Source: CAYYJM01 sp964471755 (lineage in GTDB: Bacteria > Planctomycetota > Planctomycetia > Gemmatales > Gemmataceae). Taken from it: a stretch of 56,746 nucleotides of DNA. Below the pieces are notes generated by a model. That model was not told where the DNA came from. It saw only the letters and a program-made list of their open reading frames with translations, and made no database searches. Shown in pieces: positions 8,453 through 17,742 of this stretch. The position numbers and the translations under genes were made by a program. The stretch is from NCBI GenBank assembly GCA_964471755.1, contig CAYYJM010000007.1, positions 1-56,746 of the forward strand, in the 5' to 3' direction. Each line of letters opens with the position of its first letter. Position 1 is the first letter of the stretch.

Positions 8453-10434
8453 GGGGTCCCTCTCTTTCCTCGTCGCATCTGGAAGGGTTTGCTCTTGACG
8501 ATCTCCAGCACCAGACTGGAGAACTTGTACTCATTCGTCGCCAGTTCTCGGACGATGTCATCCACATAGCATCGATCGGTTCGCTCCAGGCCGCGGCCCA
8601 GGGCGAAGGTCAGCAGTTTGTCCGTGAACGCCTTCGCGAACTCGACCTTGCGGGTCAGCAGGATCTTGCGCAACTCGGCCGGGCCGGCGAACTTCTCGCC
8701 GGAGGGCAGGACACCGGAGGAATCGATGTCGAACTTGCCGTCCTTCGTTCGCCAGGCTCCGACGGCGTCGAAGTTCTCGAAACCGAAACCGAGTGGGTCC
8801 ATCGTCTTGTGGCAGATCGCACAGCCGGGGTCCACGCTGTGCTGCTCGGTCCGCTGACGGAGGCTGCCCGATTCGATGACCTTCTGGTCCTCGCTCAGGT
8901 CCAGAACGCCCGGCGGCGGTGGCGGTGGCGGCGTACCGAGGATCTGTTCCAGGATCCACTTGCCACGCTTGACCGGCGACGTACGGGTCGGATTGCTCGT
9001 CACCGTCAGGACGCTGGCCATCGTCAGGACGCCACCGCGACGGTTGTCGGGTAGCTGCACCTTGCGGAAGTCCTTGCCCTGGACGCCGGCCAGGCCGTAG
9101 TGGCGAGCCAGGCGCTCGTTGACGAAGGTGTAGTTCGCGTCGAGCAGTTCCAGCAGGCTACGATCTTCGCGGAAGACATATTCGCAGAACCGGGCCGCCT
9201 CCTCGAACATGGCCGAGCGCAACGATTCGTCGAAGGTCGGAAACAGCTTCGGGTCCGGCGACATCTCCTTGAGACTGCGGACGGTCAGCCACTGGATCGC
9301 GAAGTTATCGACCAGGGAGCGGGCCTTCGGATCCTTGAGCATCCGTCGGACCTGCATTTCGAGCTTGACCGGTTCGTGCAGTCGATTTCGGCGAGCCAGG
9401 TCGAACAGGTCGGCATCGGGCATGCTCGACCAGAGGAAGTAGGACAGGCGCGAGGCCAGTTCCCAGTCGTTCAACTGGCGTGCGGCCTGGTTCGGATTCG
9501 GGTCGGCCTCGACACGGAAGAGGAAGTGCGGCGAGACGAGGACGGCCGTCATGCCGAGTTTGACGCCGAACTCGGCCGTCTGGCCATTGCTCCGGGCGAC
9601 GTCGAGAAACTGGCCCAGCCGCCGAGACTCGGCGTCGGTGATCGGTCGGCGGTAGGCCCGTTCGGCGAAGTTCCGCAGGGCCAGGCGGTGGGCCGGGCCG
9701 TCGAGCAGTTTCTTCTTCAGGGTCGGATCTTTCCAGGCCGCATCCATGATCTTCTCGGCCGCGGCGAGGTACTTCTCCAGCAAGATCGGCGGCAGGGACA
9801 GAACGTCGCCGTTGTTGTCGAAGCCGTAGCCGACGTCGTCGGCGGGGAAGTCGGCCGCTGGTTGGAAGGTGACACCGACCAGATCGCGGATGGTGTTGTT
9901 TTACTCGGCCCGGTTCAGGCGGCGCATCGTGACCCGGCCCGGATCGCGTGGGCCGGTGCAATCGACCTTGTAGATCTCGATGTCGATCCAGGTGTTGAGT
10001 CGGTTGAGTTGCTCCTCGGACGGCCGCGGTTTGCCGTCGGGCGGCATGGCGCGGGAACGAAGGTTCTCGGCGATCTTCTCCCAGGCCGTCGGATTCAGCA
10101 GGGCGTCCTCGCGTTTCTTGAAGCCGTCCATGGCGAAGCTCCCGCGCGGCTTCGGGCCACTGTGGCAGCGCACGCAGTACTTATCGATAACGGGAAGAAC
10201 GTCCTTCTCGAAGGTCGGTTTGCCGTCGCTGGCATTCGGCGTTTCCACCGGCGGCGCGGCGATGGCGGTCGTCGTCTCCAGCAGCGCGACCGCCTGGGGG
10301 AGAGGAGCGTTGAGCCAGTCCCGGGACGGAGATAGGGAAGCCGGCGAGGCCGTGCGAATGGGTTCCTGGCCGGCGGGTGGCATCCCGCAGCCGAGCAGGC
10401 TGAGTGCCAGGAGGCAGGGGAGGAATCGGTACAT
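8449..10434 (-). pseudogene. DUF1592-family cytochrome-like lipoprotein, interrupted by an in-frame TAA
   Basis: One reading frame encodes a full planctomycete DUF1587/1592/1588/1585 protein of about 661 residues, but codon 178 (plus-strand 9901-9903) is TAA. The first part (177 codons) has a lipoprotein signal (LSLLGC, Cys16), a cytochrome-c-like CVRCH at 87-91 and ends in RRLNRAE. The second part (9784-9900 plus the open frame from 9783 to 8449) resumes in the same frame with NNTIRDLVGV and contains the RAYRRPITDAE, DUF1588 CAICH and DUF1585 C-terminal motifs. In the family the motif is normally RLNRxEYNNTIRDL, so TAA replaces the Tyr codon; a single base change explains it. It could be a sequencing error, a recent inactivation, or a readthrough stop. 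The start at 10434 is chosen for the signal peptide. Confidence 0.85.
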
Positions 10435-10472
10435 GGTGTGCCCCGAGTGTCTTGGGAAATCCTCCGCCTCGG

Positions 10473-10886
10473 TCACAGGCGGATGATGTTCAAGCGGCGG
10501 GTGATTTCTTCGGCGGGGATCAACTCACCCTGGCCGGAACCAGGGCATACGGCGCAGGTTTTCTCCCAGTCTTCCGGGCTCTGGACATTGCTCTCCCAGA
10601 ATGGCCAGGTGCGGCACTGGCGCGGACGTATCCCATAGATTGTACACCCGCGCTGGCGATCGTAGAAGACACAATCGCCGTTCCCTTTCTCGCGCAGGGA
10701 ACGGCCCCGGCTGGCCATCTTGGTATAGAACCCCACAACCTGCTCCAGGGGTTCGCCGAGAAAGTCGGCAATCGCCTGCATTTCTTCCTCGTTCACCCAG
10801 ACGTAGCCCGGCTCGCCGGTGCAGCAGGCACCGCACTGGGTACACTGGAAGCGCAGACCGTCCTTGAACCAGGGTTCGTCGCTCAT
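10473..10886 (-). CDS. YkgJ family cysteine cluster protein
   Basis: 137 residues. It shows a clear CxxCxxCC motif (C15, C18, C21, C22) followed by C72, C81, C91, C111 and C114, the pattern of the YkgJ/UPF0153 family, which probably binds zinc or an Fe-S cluster. IRPRQCRTWPFW is a family signature. There is no signal peptide, so it is cytoplasmic. It is the first gene of the operon that continues with DUF1592, DUF1552 and a second Cys-cluster protein. The divergent spacer upstream holds a long inverted repeat. The biochemical role is unknown. Confidence 0.85.
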   Translation of the reverse strand: MSDEPWFKDGLRFQCTQCGACCTGEPGYVWVNEEEMQAIADFLGEPLEQVVGFYTKMASRGRSLREKGNGDCVFYDRQRGCTIYGIRPRQCRTWPFWESNVQSPEDWEKTCAVCPGSGQGELIPAEEITRRLNIIRL

Positions 10887-10929
10887 CGTTCGCGGAGCCT
10901 CCTCGTCTCTTCATGGTACCAGAATTCCT

Positions 10930-11011
10930 GGTGAGCCGGGAGCGTCAGCGACCGGAGTTTGTGTTTCATCGCCGATAACAGAACTCCGGTCGCTGACGCT
11001 CCCGGCTCGCC
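10930..11011. repeat. long inverted repeat in divergent spacer
   Basis: Arms 10930-10959 and 10982-11011 are 30 bases each with one mismatch, around a 22-base loop. They lie between the YkgJ-type gene (minus) and the secreted glycosidase-like gene (plus). It is not preceded by a stop codon, unlike most other hairpins here, so a terminator role is less obvious. I recall similar GC-rich arms scattered through planctomycete genomes but cannot verify this. Confidence 0.75.
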
Positions 11012-11077
11012 AAGCTCGTCTTGCCCCCAATCGCGTCAATCGGTACACGGGCCATTCCTGGGTAAGGAGGGATGATC

Positions 11078-14032
11078 ATGACCCTGCGCGGATGGCTCCT
11101 CGGCGGCAGCACGGCCGCCGGCCTGGCGATCCTGCTGGCGCTGACGGCTCCGCTGTCGGGACAGCAGTTCATCCAGTACGGCTTCGAGAGCCGCGACCCG
11201 ATCTGGGCGCAGGGGCCCGCCGACGCCAACTTCAAGGAACGGCTTCACAAACTGACCGACGAACACGCCCACAGCGGCCAGCACTGCGAGACCATCCAGC
11301 TCGACGCCGAGACCGGCACGTTCATCTATTACACCTACAATCCGGGCAAGGCCGCCATCAGTGAGGAACTCAGCGTCAGCGTTTGGGTCCGGGCGAATCG
11401 GCCCGGCATCTCGCTGCGCTGTCGGGCCGTCCTGCCGCGCGAACGCGATCCGAAGAACCTTCAGCAGCCGCTGGTCGTCTTCCTCTCCGGGGAGACGTAT
11501 CAGCTCGTCGGACGCTGGCAGCAGCTGACCCTGCGTCAGCCGGCCCGACGGCTCCGCGAACAACAACAACTCCTCCGCGAGGAGCGCAAGGCGGACGTCG
11601 TCGTCGAGGGCGCATACGTCGATCAGATCATCCTCAACGTCTACGGTGGGCCAGGCCGAACGGAGGTCTTCACCGACGACCTGGAAATCGGCCCACTGAC
11701 CGACGGCCTGGTTGCCGGTGGAAATCGGCCCATCGCTCAGACGCTGCCACCGCCCCGAACCACCGGCGTGCCGGCCATTCCGGTTTCACCCGGCAGCGTT
11801 CCGGGTCCGGGCATGATGCCGGTCTTCCCTTCGCGGGCCGATGAGGTGCGTCTGAAGGGGAGCCCGGCCCGCCTGCTCGTTGGTGGCGAACGGTTCTTCG
11901 TCCGCGGTATCCGCCACACGGGGACGCCACTCAAGGTACTCCAGGAGGCCGGCTTCAACACCGTCTGGCTGGACGAATCGGCCCCGGCCGGCCTGATCGA
12001 GGACGCCGTCAACCTCGGCTTCTGGATCGTGCCGACGATCAGTTCCGGTGCCCGGGCGGTGCAGCCGGGCCAGCTCCCTTCGAGCGTGATGGGGCCGCCT
12101 CCGCAGTTGGGCCAGAACGTCCGCCGCTTTCTCGAACGGGGCGGTCTGCTCGGCTGGGACCTGGGCAGCAACCTGTCACGCGAACACTACCCCAGCATCG
12201 CCCGGACGGCCCAGTTGCTGCGCTCGGTCGATCCGACCCGACCGCTGCTTCTCGACGTGATGGACGGCTTTCGACAGTACGCGGCGAACATCGACCAGCT
12301 GATGCTCGGCATTCACCGCTGGCCCCTGGCCACGACGCTGGAGCTACCGGCGTACCGCGACTGGCTCCGGCAGCGCCGCCATCTCGGCCTGCCCGGAGGC
12401 TACTGCTGGACGTGGATTCAGAGCCATCTGCCCGACTGGTTCCTCGACCTGGCCTACGACGGGAAGATTCAACCGGGCGAGCCGCTCGGACCTCAGGCGG
12501 AACAACTCCGCCTGCTCACCTACATTGCCATCGCCTCGGGCTACCAGGGCGTCAGCTACTGGTCGGATCGCTTCCTGGCCGATGCCACGACGGGCCGTGA
12601 TCGTCTGCTGGCCCTGGCCCTGCTGAACCTCGAGCTACGTCTGCTGGAGCCGCTCCTGCTCTGCGCCGAGGATCCGATCTGGATCGACACGCCTCAGCCG
12701 CAGGTGAAGGCGGCCATCCTGCGGACGCCACGAGCCACCGTGGTGCTGCCGATGTGGATCGGCGATCACGCCCAGATCGTACCGGGGCAGTCGGCTCTGT
12801 CATCGTTGAAGCTGACGGTTCCGCTGGCCATCGGGGCCCAGGTGTGGGAAGTTTCTCCCGGACACATCCGCTCCCTGAAATGGGACCGCGTGCCGGGAGG
12901 GATCGAGGTAACGATTCCCGAGTTCAGCCTCACGTCGATCCTGGTCTTCACCTCCGACGTGAGCGAGAAAGGGACGGTCGTCGCACTTCAGCAGCTGGTG
13001 CGATCGATGGCCCCGTCGGCGGCGCAGTGGGCCCATGATCAGGCCAGCGAGGAGCTGGTCAAGGTCGAGAAGGTGCAGGCCGAACTGGAGCGTGGCGGTC
13101 TGTCCTTGCCCGACGCACCGGCCCTGTTTCAGAAGTCGCGGCAGTATCTCGATTCGAGCCTGGCTCGTCGCCGGAATGGCGATTTCACCGAGGCGTATCT
13201 CGAAGCGCAGCGAGCGTTACGGCCGTTGCGGATTCTGATGCGAACGCAGTGGGAACGCTGCATGAAGGAGGTCGATACGCCGGTCGCCAGTCCCTACCTG
13301 CTGAGCTTCTTCACGCTGCCCCGCCACCTCCAGTTCTGGGAGGAACTTCGGTCGTTGCAGGTGACGGGCAATCTGCTGCCGGACGGCAACTTCGAGACGC
13401 CGCCGGACCAGGTGCCGCCGGGCTGGGTGGTTCAGGAAGCGCAGAGCCTGGACGACGTTCGGAGCCTGGCTCGTCGAGTGCCGAGCAAACTGATCGAGGA
13501 GGCCGAGAAAGCCGCCGAGAAGAACCCGAAGGCGACGAAGGCCAACTGGCGCGGTGTCGCCGAAGAGGAAACCGGGAAGAAGCCGAAAGCCGGCCCGCAT
13601 GGCCAGTACCTGATGTTGCAGGTGATGCCGCGTCTGCCGGCCCTGGCGGACGGCAAGAACGCCCCGCCGATTCCGCTCGCCCTGGAGCGAACGTTTCTGT
13701 CGCTGCACAGCCCGGCGGTGCGCTTGCCGCCCGGTTCGCTGGTGCGGATCAGCGTCTGGGCCAAGGTGCCGGGAACGATCCATGCCTCGGTAGACGGGGC
13801 CCTGTTCTACGACAGCATCGGCGGCGAACCGCTGGCGGTGCGTCTGCGCGAGAAGTCGGGCTGGCAGCGCTACACCGTCTACCGCCGGGTGCCGGCGAGC
13901 GGGTCGGTGCATGTCGTGCTGGCGCAGACCGGCCTGGGGACCGTCCTGTTCGACGACCTGCGGATCGAGCCGCTCTCTACCCCGATCCAGCAGGCGGGGT
14001 ATGCCTGTCCCCCTCAAGTGCTACGGCCGTGA
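11078..14032 (+). CDS. large secreted glycosidase-like protein with flanking jelly-roll modules
   Basis: 984 residues with a signal peptide (residues 1-30). Residues 30-200 look like a beta-sandwich carbohydrate-binding-type module ending in VFTDDLEIGPL. Residues 260-480 resemble a TIM barrel of glycoside-hydrolase clan type (FFVRGIRHTGTPLKVLQEAGFNTVW is not written in full here; it begins near residue 265), including GLLGWDLGSNLS where related enzymes often have an acidic residue. A helical region follows (about 640-770), then a second sandwich ending in VLFDDLRIEPL. AAGGAGG at 11064-11070 favours the ATG at 11078 over that at 11072. I do not recognise a characterised family; a polysaccharide-related role is inference. 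It is monocistronic, and its 3' end faces the HEAT-type genes across an inverted repeat. Confidence 0.72.
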   Translation: MTLRGWLLGGSTAAGLAILLALTAPLSGQQFIQYGFESRDPIWAQGPADANFKERLHKLTDEHAHSGQHCETIQLDAETGTFIYYTYNPGKAAISEELSVSVWVRANRPGISLRCRAVLPRERDPKNLQQPLVVFLSGETYQLVGRWQQLTLRQPARRLREQQQLLREERKADVVVEGAYVDQIILNVYGGPGRTEVFTDDLEIGPLTDGLVAGGNRPIAQTLPPPRTTGVPAIPVSPGSVPGPGMMPVFPSRADEVRLKGSPARLLVGGERFFVRGIRHTGTPLKVLQEAGFNTVWLDESAPAGLIEDAVNLGFWIVPTISSGARAVQPGQLPSSVMGPPPQLGQNVRRFLERGGLLGWDLGSNLSREHYPSIARTAQLLRSVDPTRPLLLDVMDGFRQYAANIDQLMLGIHRWPLATTLELPAYRDWLRQRRHLGLPGGYCWTWIQSHLPDWFLDLAYDGKIQPGEPLGPQAEQLRLLTYIAIASGYQGVSYWSDRFLADATTGRDRLLALALLNLELRLLEPLLLCAEDPIWIDTPQPQVKAAILRTPRATVVLPMWIGDHAQIVPGQSALSSLKLTVPLAIGAQVWEVSPGHIRSLKWDRVPGGIEVTIPEFSLTSILVFTSDVSEKGTVVALQQLVRSMAPSAAQWAHDQASEELVKVEKVQAELERGGLSLPDAPALFQKSRQYLDSSLARRRNGDFTEAYLEAQRALRPLRILMRTQWERCMKEVDTPVASPYLLSFFTLPRHLQFWEELRSLQVTGNLLPDGNFETPPDQVPPGWVVQEAQSLDDVRSLARRVPSKLIEEAEKAAEKNPKATKANWRGVAEEETGKKPKAGPHGQYLMLQVMPRLPALADGKNAPPIPLALERTFLSLHSPAVRLPPGSLVRISVWAKVPGTIHASVDGALFYDSIGGEPLAVRLREKSGWQRYTVYRRVPASGSVHVVLAQTGLGTVLFDDLRIEPLSTPIQQAGYACPPQVLRP

Positions 14033-14053
14033 TAGCAGCCGATTCTTCGCCGG

Positions 14054-14165
14054 TCTGACTTTTTTGGAGTGCGGCAATGCTTTGCCTCTCTGCCTTTCTG
14101 ACTTTCGCCCGAGCAAGCCAGAAAGGAAGAGCGGGGAATGATCCCCGCAGTCCAAAAAAGTCAGA
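14054..14165. repeat. 112-bp inverted-repeat element between convergent genes
   Basis: Outer arms 14054-14074 and 14145-14165 (21 bases, one mismatch) each contain a six-T or six-A run. Inside are smaller dyads (for example CCTTTCTG/CAGAAAGG). The T/A runs would give either strand a partial U tract after a stem, so it could end transcription from both convergent neighbours. It may alternatively be a non-coding repeat of MITE type; no target duplication was identified. Confidence 0.65.
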
Positions 14166-14181
14166 GCAGCCAGTCCAATCC

Positions 14182-15600
14182 TCACGGCAACGGCACGTTC
14201 CGCAGCTCGAACGGCACTTCCAGCTCGACCGGCCGACGCCCCGAGTAGATCAGGGTCGCCGGGCCGTCCTGCTCGACCGTCGCGACGAAGTTCACCCGAA
14301 TCAGGCTCAGGTGGGCATTTCGATTGTCGATCAGACCGCCGGCCAGGCGGATCTCGCCGCCCTTGCGATCCATCAGCCGAACCGGACAGTTCCCTTCGCG
14401 TGACAACAAGGTGTCAATCCCGATGCCGACCCAGCTCCCCTGCTCGGGATGACTCAATGTCATCTCCACGGACCACGTCCCATCGCCGTCGTTCTCGACC
14501 TTGGTGACGCGCAACTGGCCGCCGTCGAGCGTTGGAGCGGACTCCGCTGGCAGCGCTCCCGGCCGCAGCACCACCCGGCCAAGATCCTCGGTCGGTCCCC
14601 GCAGGCCCAGCAGGACACGGCCGCGCACCTTTGACAGGAGGTGCGACGGTTTGCCGAGCGTCCGGATCGGAAAGGTCAGATGGCGACGATACCACCAGCG
14701 GCCGAGTTGGTCGCTGTCCAGGTAGCGCGGGATCGTGAAGGAATCCAGCTCGAACGTCCTGTCGTGGACGCGCAGCGGTGCGGACAGGGCCTGGTCGTAC
14801 TCGTCGCGGACCTCGTCGAACAGGACGGCGGCGATGCCGCGAAAGGCGAAGCGTGGCTCCAGCTGAAAGGTCAACGGTAGGGTCAGTTCACGTCGCGGTT
14901 CGGGGCGAACCACGCGCACGCCCGGCACTGGTCCGGCCTCGATGCAGAGCGGGCCCTGAACCCAGCGGACGATTCCCTCCGGCTCGGCCTCGTCGAGCAG
15001 TCGGAGCGGACTCGGTTCGATGCGTGGCAGCGAGGATCGTCCACGGCGGGCCCAGCGGAACCGGGCGCGGGCCCGAAGCGGTTCGTCTTCCGGGGTGGCC
15101 GGCGCGATCTCGGTCGGTGGCTCCACGTGTAACTTGGCGGCCGTCAGCACACGCTGCAGGGCCTCCCACGGCGTCGTCTCGCCAGTGTCCAGGGTCAACC
15201 GCTGTTCGCGCCGCTCGGCGGACAGGTCCGGTAACTGCATGGGGATACCCGTCTGCTCGGCCGTGGCGGCGATCACTTCCTCCAACCGTACGTTGGCGAA
15301 GCGGAGGCGAACCGATTTCGTGACCAGCGTTCGCTCGTGTTGCTGGCGGTTCAGCAGGATCTGGATCGCCTCGCCCAGATGTCGCCGAACCTCGGGATCG
15401 GGATGCTTCCTTGCGGCCTGCAAGGAGGGCAGGGCGGTGAGCGGCAGCAGGGGTAGTTCCGCCTGCGCCTTCTCGCGAATGGCCGGGTCATCCGCGGCGA
15501 GGCGGTTCAGCAGATCGCCCAGTGGAGTCAATCCGGGCAACGGCTCCGCTGACTGGGCGAGAAGAATGCCCAGGAGCCAGGCCGCAGGCAAGGTGTGCAT
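14182..15600 (-). CDS. secreted HEAT-type protein, paralogue of the next upstream gene
   Basis: 472 residues. A signal peptide (about 1-18) is followed by a HEAT-like helical repeat (LLNRLAADDPAIREKAQAEL to about residue 90) and a short secretin-N-type segment (VRLRFANVRLEEVIAATAEQTGI, given by position about 97-120). The rest is beta-rich and ends in VPFELRNVPLP. The neighbouring protein at 15730-17607 has the same order of segments and ends in IPFTLKNVPLN, so the two arose by duplication. Function unknown; the short secretin/TonB-type domain suggests contact with an envelope complex. Transcribed leftwards after a hairpin at 15662-15703. Confidence 0.75.
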   Translation of the reverse strand: MHTLPAAWLLGILLAQSAEPLPGLTPLGDLLNRLAADDPAIREKAQAELPLLPLTALPSLQAARKHPDPEVRRHLGEAIQILLNRQQHERTLVTKSVRLRFANVRLEEVIAATAEQTGIPMQLPDLSAERREQRLTLDTGETTPWEALQRVLTAAKLHVEPPTEIAPATPEDEPLRARARFRWARRGRSSLPRIEPSPLRLLDEAEPEGIVRWVQGPLCIEAGPVPGVRVVRPEPRRELTLPLTFQLEPRFAFRGIAAVLFDEVRDEYDQALSAPLRVHDRTFELDSFTIPRYLDSDQLGRWWYRRHLTFPIRTLGKPSHLLSKVRGRVLLGLRGPTEDLGRVVLRPGALPAESAPTLDGGQLRVTKVENDGDGTWSVEMTLSHPEQGSWVGIGIDTLLSREGNCPVRLMDRKGGEIRLAGGLIDNRNAHLSLIRVNFVATVEQDGPATLIYSGRRPVELEVPFELRNVPLP

Positions 15601-15661
15601 CGCGGTCCCTCCGATCTCGCGGTCCGGTACCCCGACGAGAAGACGGCTTCTCTACCAAAAG

Positions 15662-15703
15662 AAACCACCCGGGCCTCCGATGCAAGAGCAACCCGGGTGG
15701 TTT
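15662..15703 (-). terminator. intrinsic-terminator-like hairpin
   Basis: Arms of 12 bases (15662-15673 and 15692-15703, AAACCACCCGGG and its complement) lie 26 bases after the stop of the HEAT-type gene at 15730. On the minus strand the stem is followed by CTTTTGG, a short U-rich stretch. It is a reasonable terminator between the two paralogues. Confidence 0.6.
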
Positions 15704-15729
15704 TGTGACGAACGGACTCGCTCGCCCGT

Positions 15730-17607
15730 TCAGTTCAGCGGCACGTTCTTGAGCGTGAAGGGGATGTCCACCGTGGCCTGCTTGTGGAGCTGCCAGGTGA
15801 GCTTCTCCGCCTTCGGCTGGTCCTTGCCCTGGGCAATCCGGATCTCCCAGGTCACATGAGCCGGGCCATTCGGGACGGCGTTCCACTCCTGCTGGATGCC
15901 AGTGATCACGACCGGCGTGCCCGCCGCGTCGGTGATCTGCAAGCCGGCCGGCAGAGCACCGCCGAAGCCCATCACGAAGCCGCCGCCACCGACCTGGATC
16001 GGTGCGACGGCCGGGATCGCCTGAGCCGGGAGGATCTGGATCTTCGGCGCGACGGCCGGCAGCGGCTGGGCCGGTGGCAGCGGAGCCCTGGCCTGGAAGT
16101 TGAAGCCCGGCTTGCGGTTCTGCGGTGCCGGCTGCGGCGGAATCACCTGCGGCGGACGTCCGGGAGCCCGTGGCGGGACGATCTGGATTCCGCCACCCGG
16201 GAAGATGATCCCACCGGGACCATTCCCGCCGCCACCCACGGCGTCGGTGGCCGGCATCATCTCCAACCGCACGATGGCCGTGTCGTTTACTTTCCGCACC
16301 TGAAGGATCTTGATCTCGCCGCCCTTCTCGCCCTTGACCGTCTTGCCGCTGGCTTCGAGCAGTTTCTCGACCACGATCGGCTTGCTGTGCGGCACATGAA
16401 TCCGGGCCGCGATCACGCCGGTCAGTTCCTTCAGCAACTTGCTCGGCTTCTCGCCCGCCTTGAAGTAGAGTGGAATCGTCGAGCCGATCAAGCCAGCGAC
16501 GCCGACACCAGGCGGCAGAGCGATGCCGACGCCGCCTGGCAGAACCGGGGCCTGGGCCAGATCGAACGGGCTCAGTTTCTGGTCCTGATCGTCAATCGCC
16601 CGAGTGATCGTGACCTTATCATGGCCGATGAACTGGAAGCGTGGCTCGGGCGTTACATCCAGGGTCACCGTGTGGAGCGTCTGGCCGGGCACCTGGATCT
16701 GGCCCTGGTTCGGAACCGCCCGGATGCGGAAGGACGTGGCCTGATCGGTCGGCAACTTCTCGGCCTTGCCCGGCGTCAGCACGATCGATCCAGCAGCCGA
16801 CGAGCCGCCCTGGAAGGGGCCGCCCATCCCGCCGATGATCACGCCGCCGCCGCCGATCTGGATGTTCCCCTGGATCTGGATCTGCTTGATCTGGATCTGG
16901 GGCAGAGCCTGAGCCGGCAGCGACTGGGGCGGTGCGGTGTCCGCCGCCTGCGCGAACGCGAAGCCCTGCGGTCTCGGTGGCACCGGAACCGCCCGATCGG
17001 GCTGGGCCGGCAGCGGCACCGGAATGGGTTGCGCCGGCGCGATGCGGATGCCCGGTCGGATGCGGATCGGCCTGACGCCCGGCGGCGGCATCGGCTGAGC
17101 CGCGGCCGGGCTCCCCTCTACCAGGCCCGCCTGATCACACAGCGCATCCAGGGCGTCCCAGAACGTCGCGTCCTTCAACTCCAGCGTGACGCGCGTTGGC
17201 TTCGTCTTTCCTTCCGGGTCGTGCAGTCGAATCGCGAAGCCCGTCTGCTTCCGCAGGGCGGCGATCGCCTCGTCCACCGGGGCGTCCTTCAACGTCAGGG
17301 TCACCCGCGTCGGCTTCAGGATCAGGGTACTCGCCTCACGCTTCTCGATCGTCGCGATCAGGTCCTCGGCTCGTCGGCGGATCTCGGCGTCCTCGCTCTT
17401 CGCCGCCTGCTTCAAGGCTTCGAGTGCCTGCAATCCCAGCCGGTCCAGTTCGGTGGTGGCTTGCTCGCGATCCTCGAAGTCGCCGCTGCCGAGTTTTCCG
17501 ATCAGGTCGGCTATCTTCCTGGCGGCCGGCTCCTGAGCCAGGGCCAGCGAGCCCAGGGTGATCCCGACACCCAGCAACAACACCGGGCCCCACATGCGTT
17601 TCTGCAT
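15730..17607 (-). CDS. secreted HEAT-type protein with secretin short-domain-like repeats
   Basis: 625 residues from the ATG at 17607, which begins a clear signal peptide (MQKRMWGPVLLLGVG...). The frame is open to 17730, but the extra 41 residues are basic and unlike a signal. A HEAT-like unit spans about residues 28-85. Two copies of a short beta-alpha motif of the secretin/TonB N-terminal type follow (RVTLTLKDAPVDEAIAALRKQ and RVTLELKDATFWDALDALC, by position about 95-150). A long Pro/Gln/Gly-rich region then leads to the beta-rich C-terminus ending in FTLKNVPLN. It is paralogous to 14182-15600. Location is probably periplasmic; function unknown. Confidence 0.76.
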   Translation of the reverse strand: MQKRMWGPVLLLGVGITLGSLALAQEPAARKIADLIGKLGSGDFEDREQATTELDRLGLQALEALKQAAKSEDAEIRRRAEDLIATIEKREASTLILKPTRVTLTLKDAPVDEAIAALRKQTGFAIRLHDPEGKTKPTRVTLELKDATFWDALDALCDQAGLVEGSPAAAQPMPPPGVRPIRIRPGIRIAPAQPIPVPLPAQPDRAVPVPPRPQGFAFAQAADTAPPQSLPAQALPQIQIKQIQIQGNIQIGGGGVIIGGMGGPFQGGSSAAGSIVLTPGKAEKLPTDQATSFRIRAVPNQGQIQVPGQTLHTVTLDVTPEPRFQFIGHDKVTITRAIDDQDQKLSPFDLAQAPVLPGGVGIALPPGVGVAGLIGSTIPLYFKAGEKPSKLLKELTGVIAARIHVPHSKPIVVEKLLEASGKTVKGEKGGEIKILQVRKVNDTAIVRLEMMPATDAVGGGGNGPGGIIFPGGGIQIVPPRAPGRPPQVIPPQPAPQNRKPGFNFQARAPLPPAQPLPAVAPKIQILPAQAIPAVAPIQVGGGGFVMGFGGALPAGLQITDAAGTPVVITGIQQEWNAVPNGPAHVTWEIRIAQGKDQPKAEKLTWQLHKQATVDIPFTLKNVPLN

Positions 17608-17742
17608 CGCGCACACACTCCCAGAGGATGGTGGCCACCGTTTTCGTGGCTCGCGCCATTGTAATCGACGCCAGGCCACCGGCCAGACATTTCGTCTGGG
17701 GATTACCGGCTCCCGCACGACAAGCGTCAACTCGGAGGAACG

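Noticed and set aside
14075..14144. Inner part of the 112-bp repeat as a small RNA gene
   Set aside because: It has dyads but no promoter or terminator of its own could be supported.
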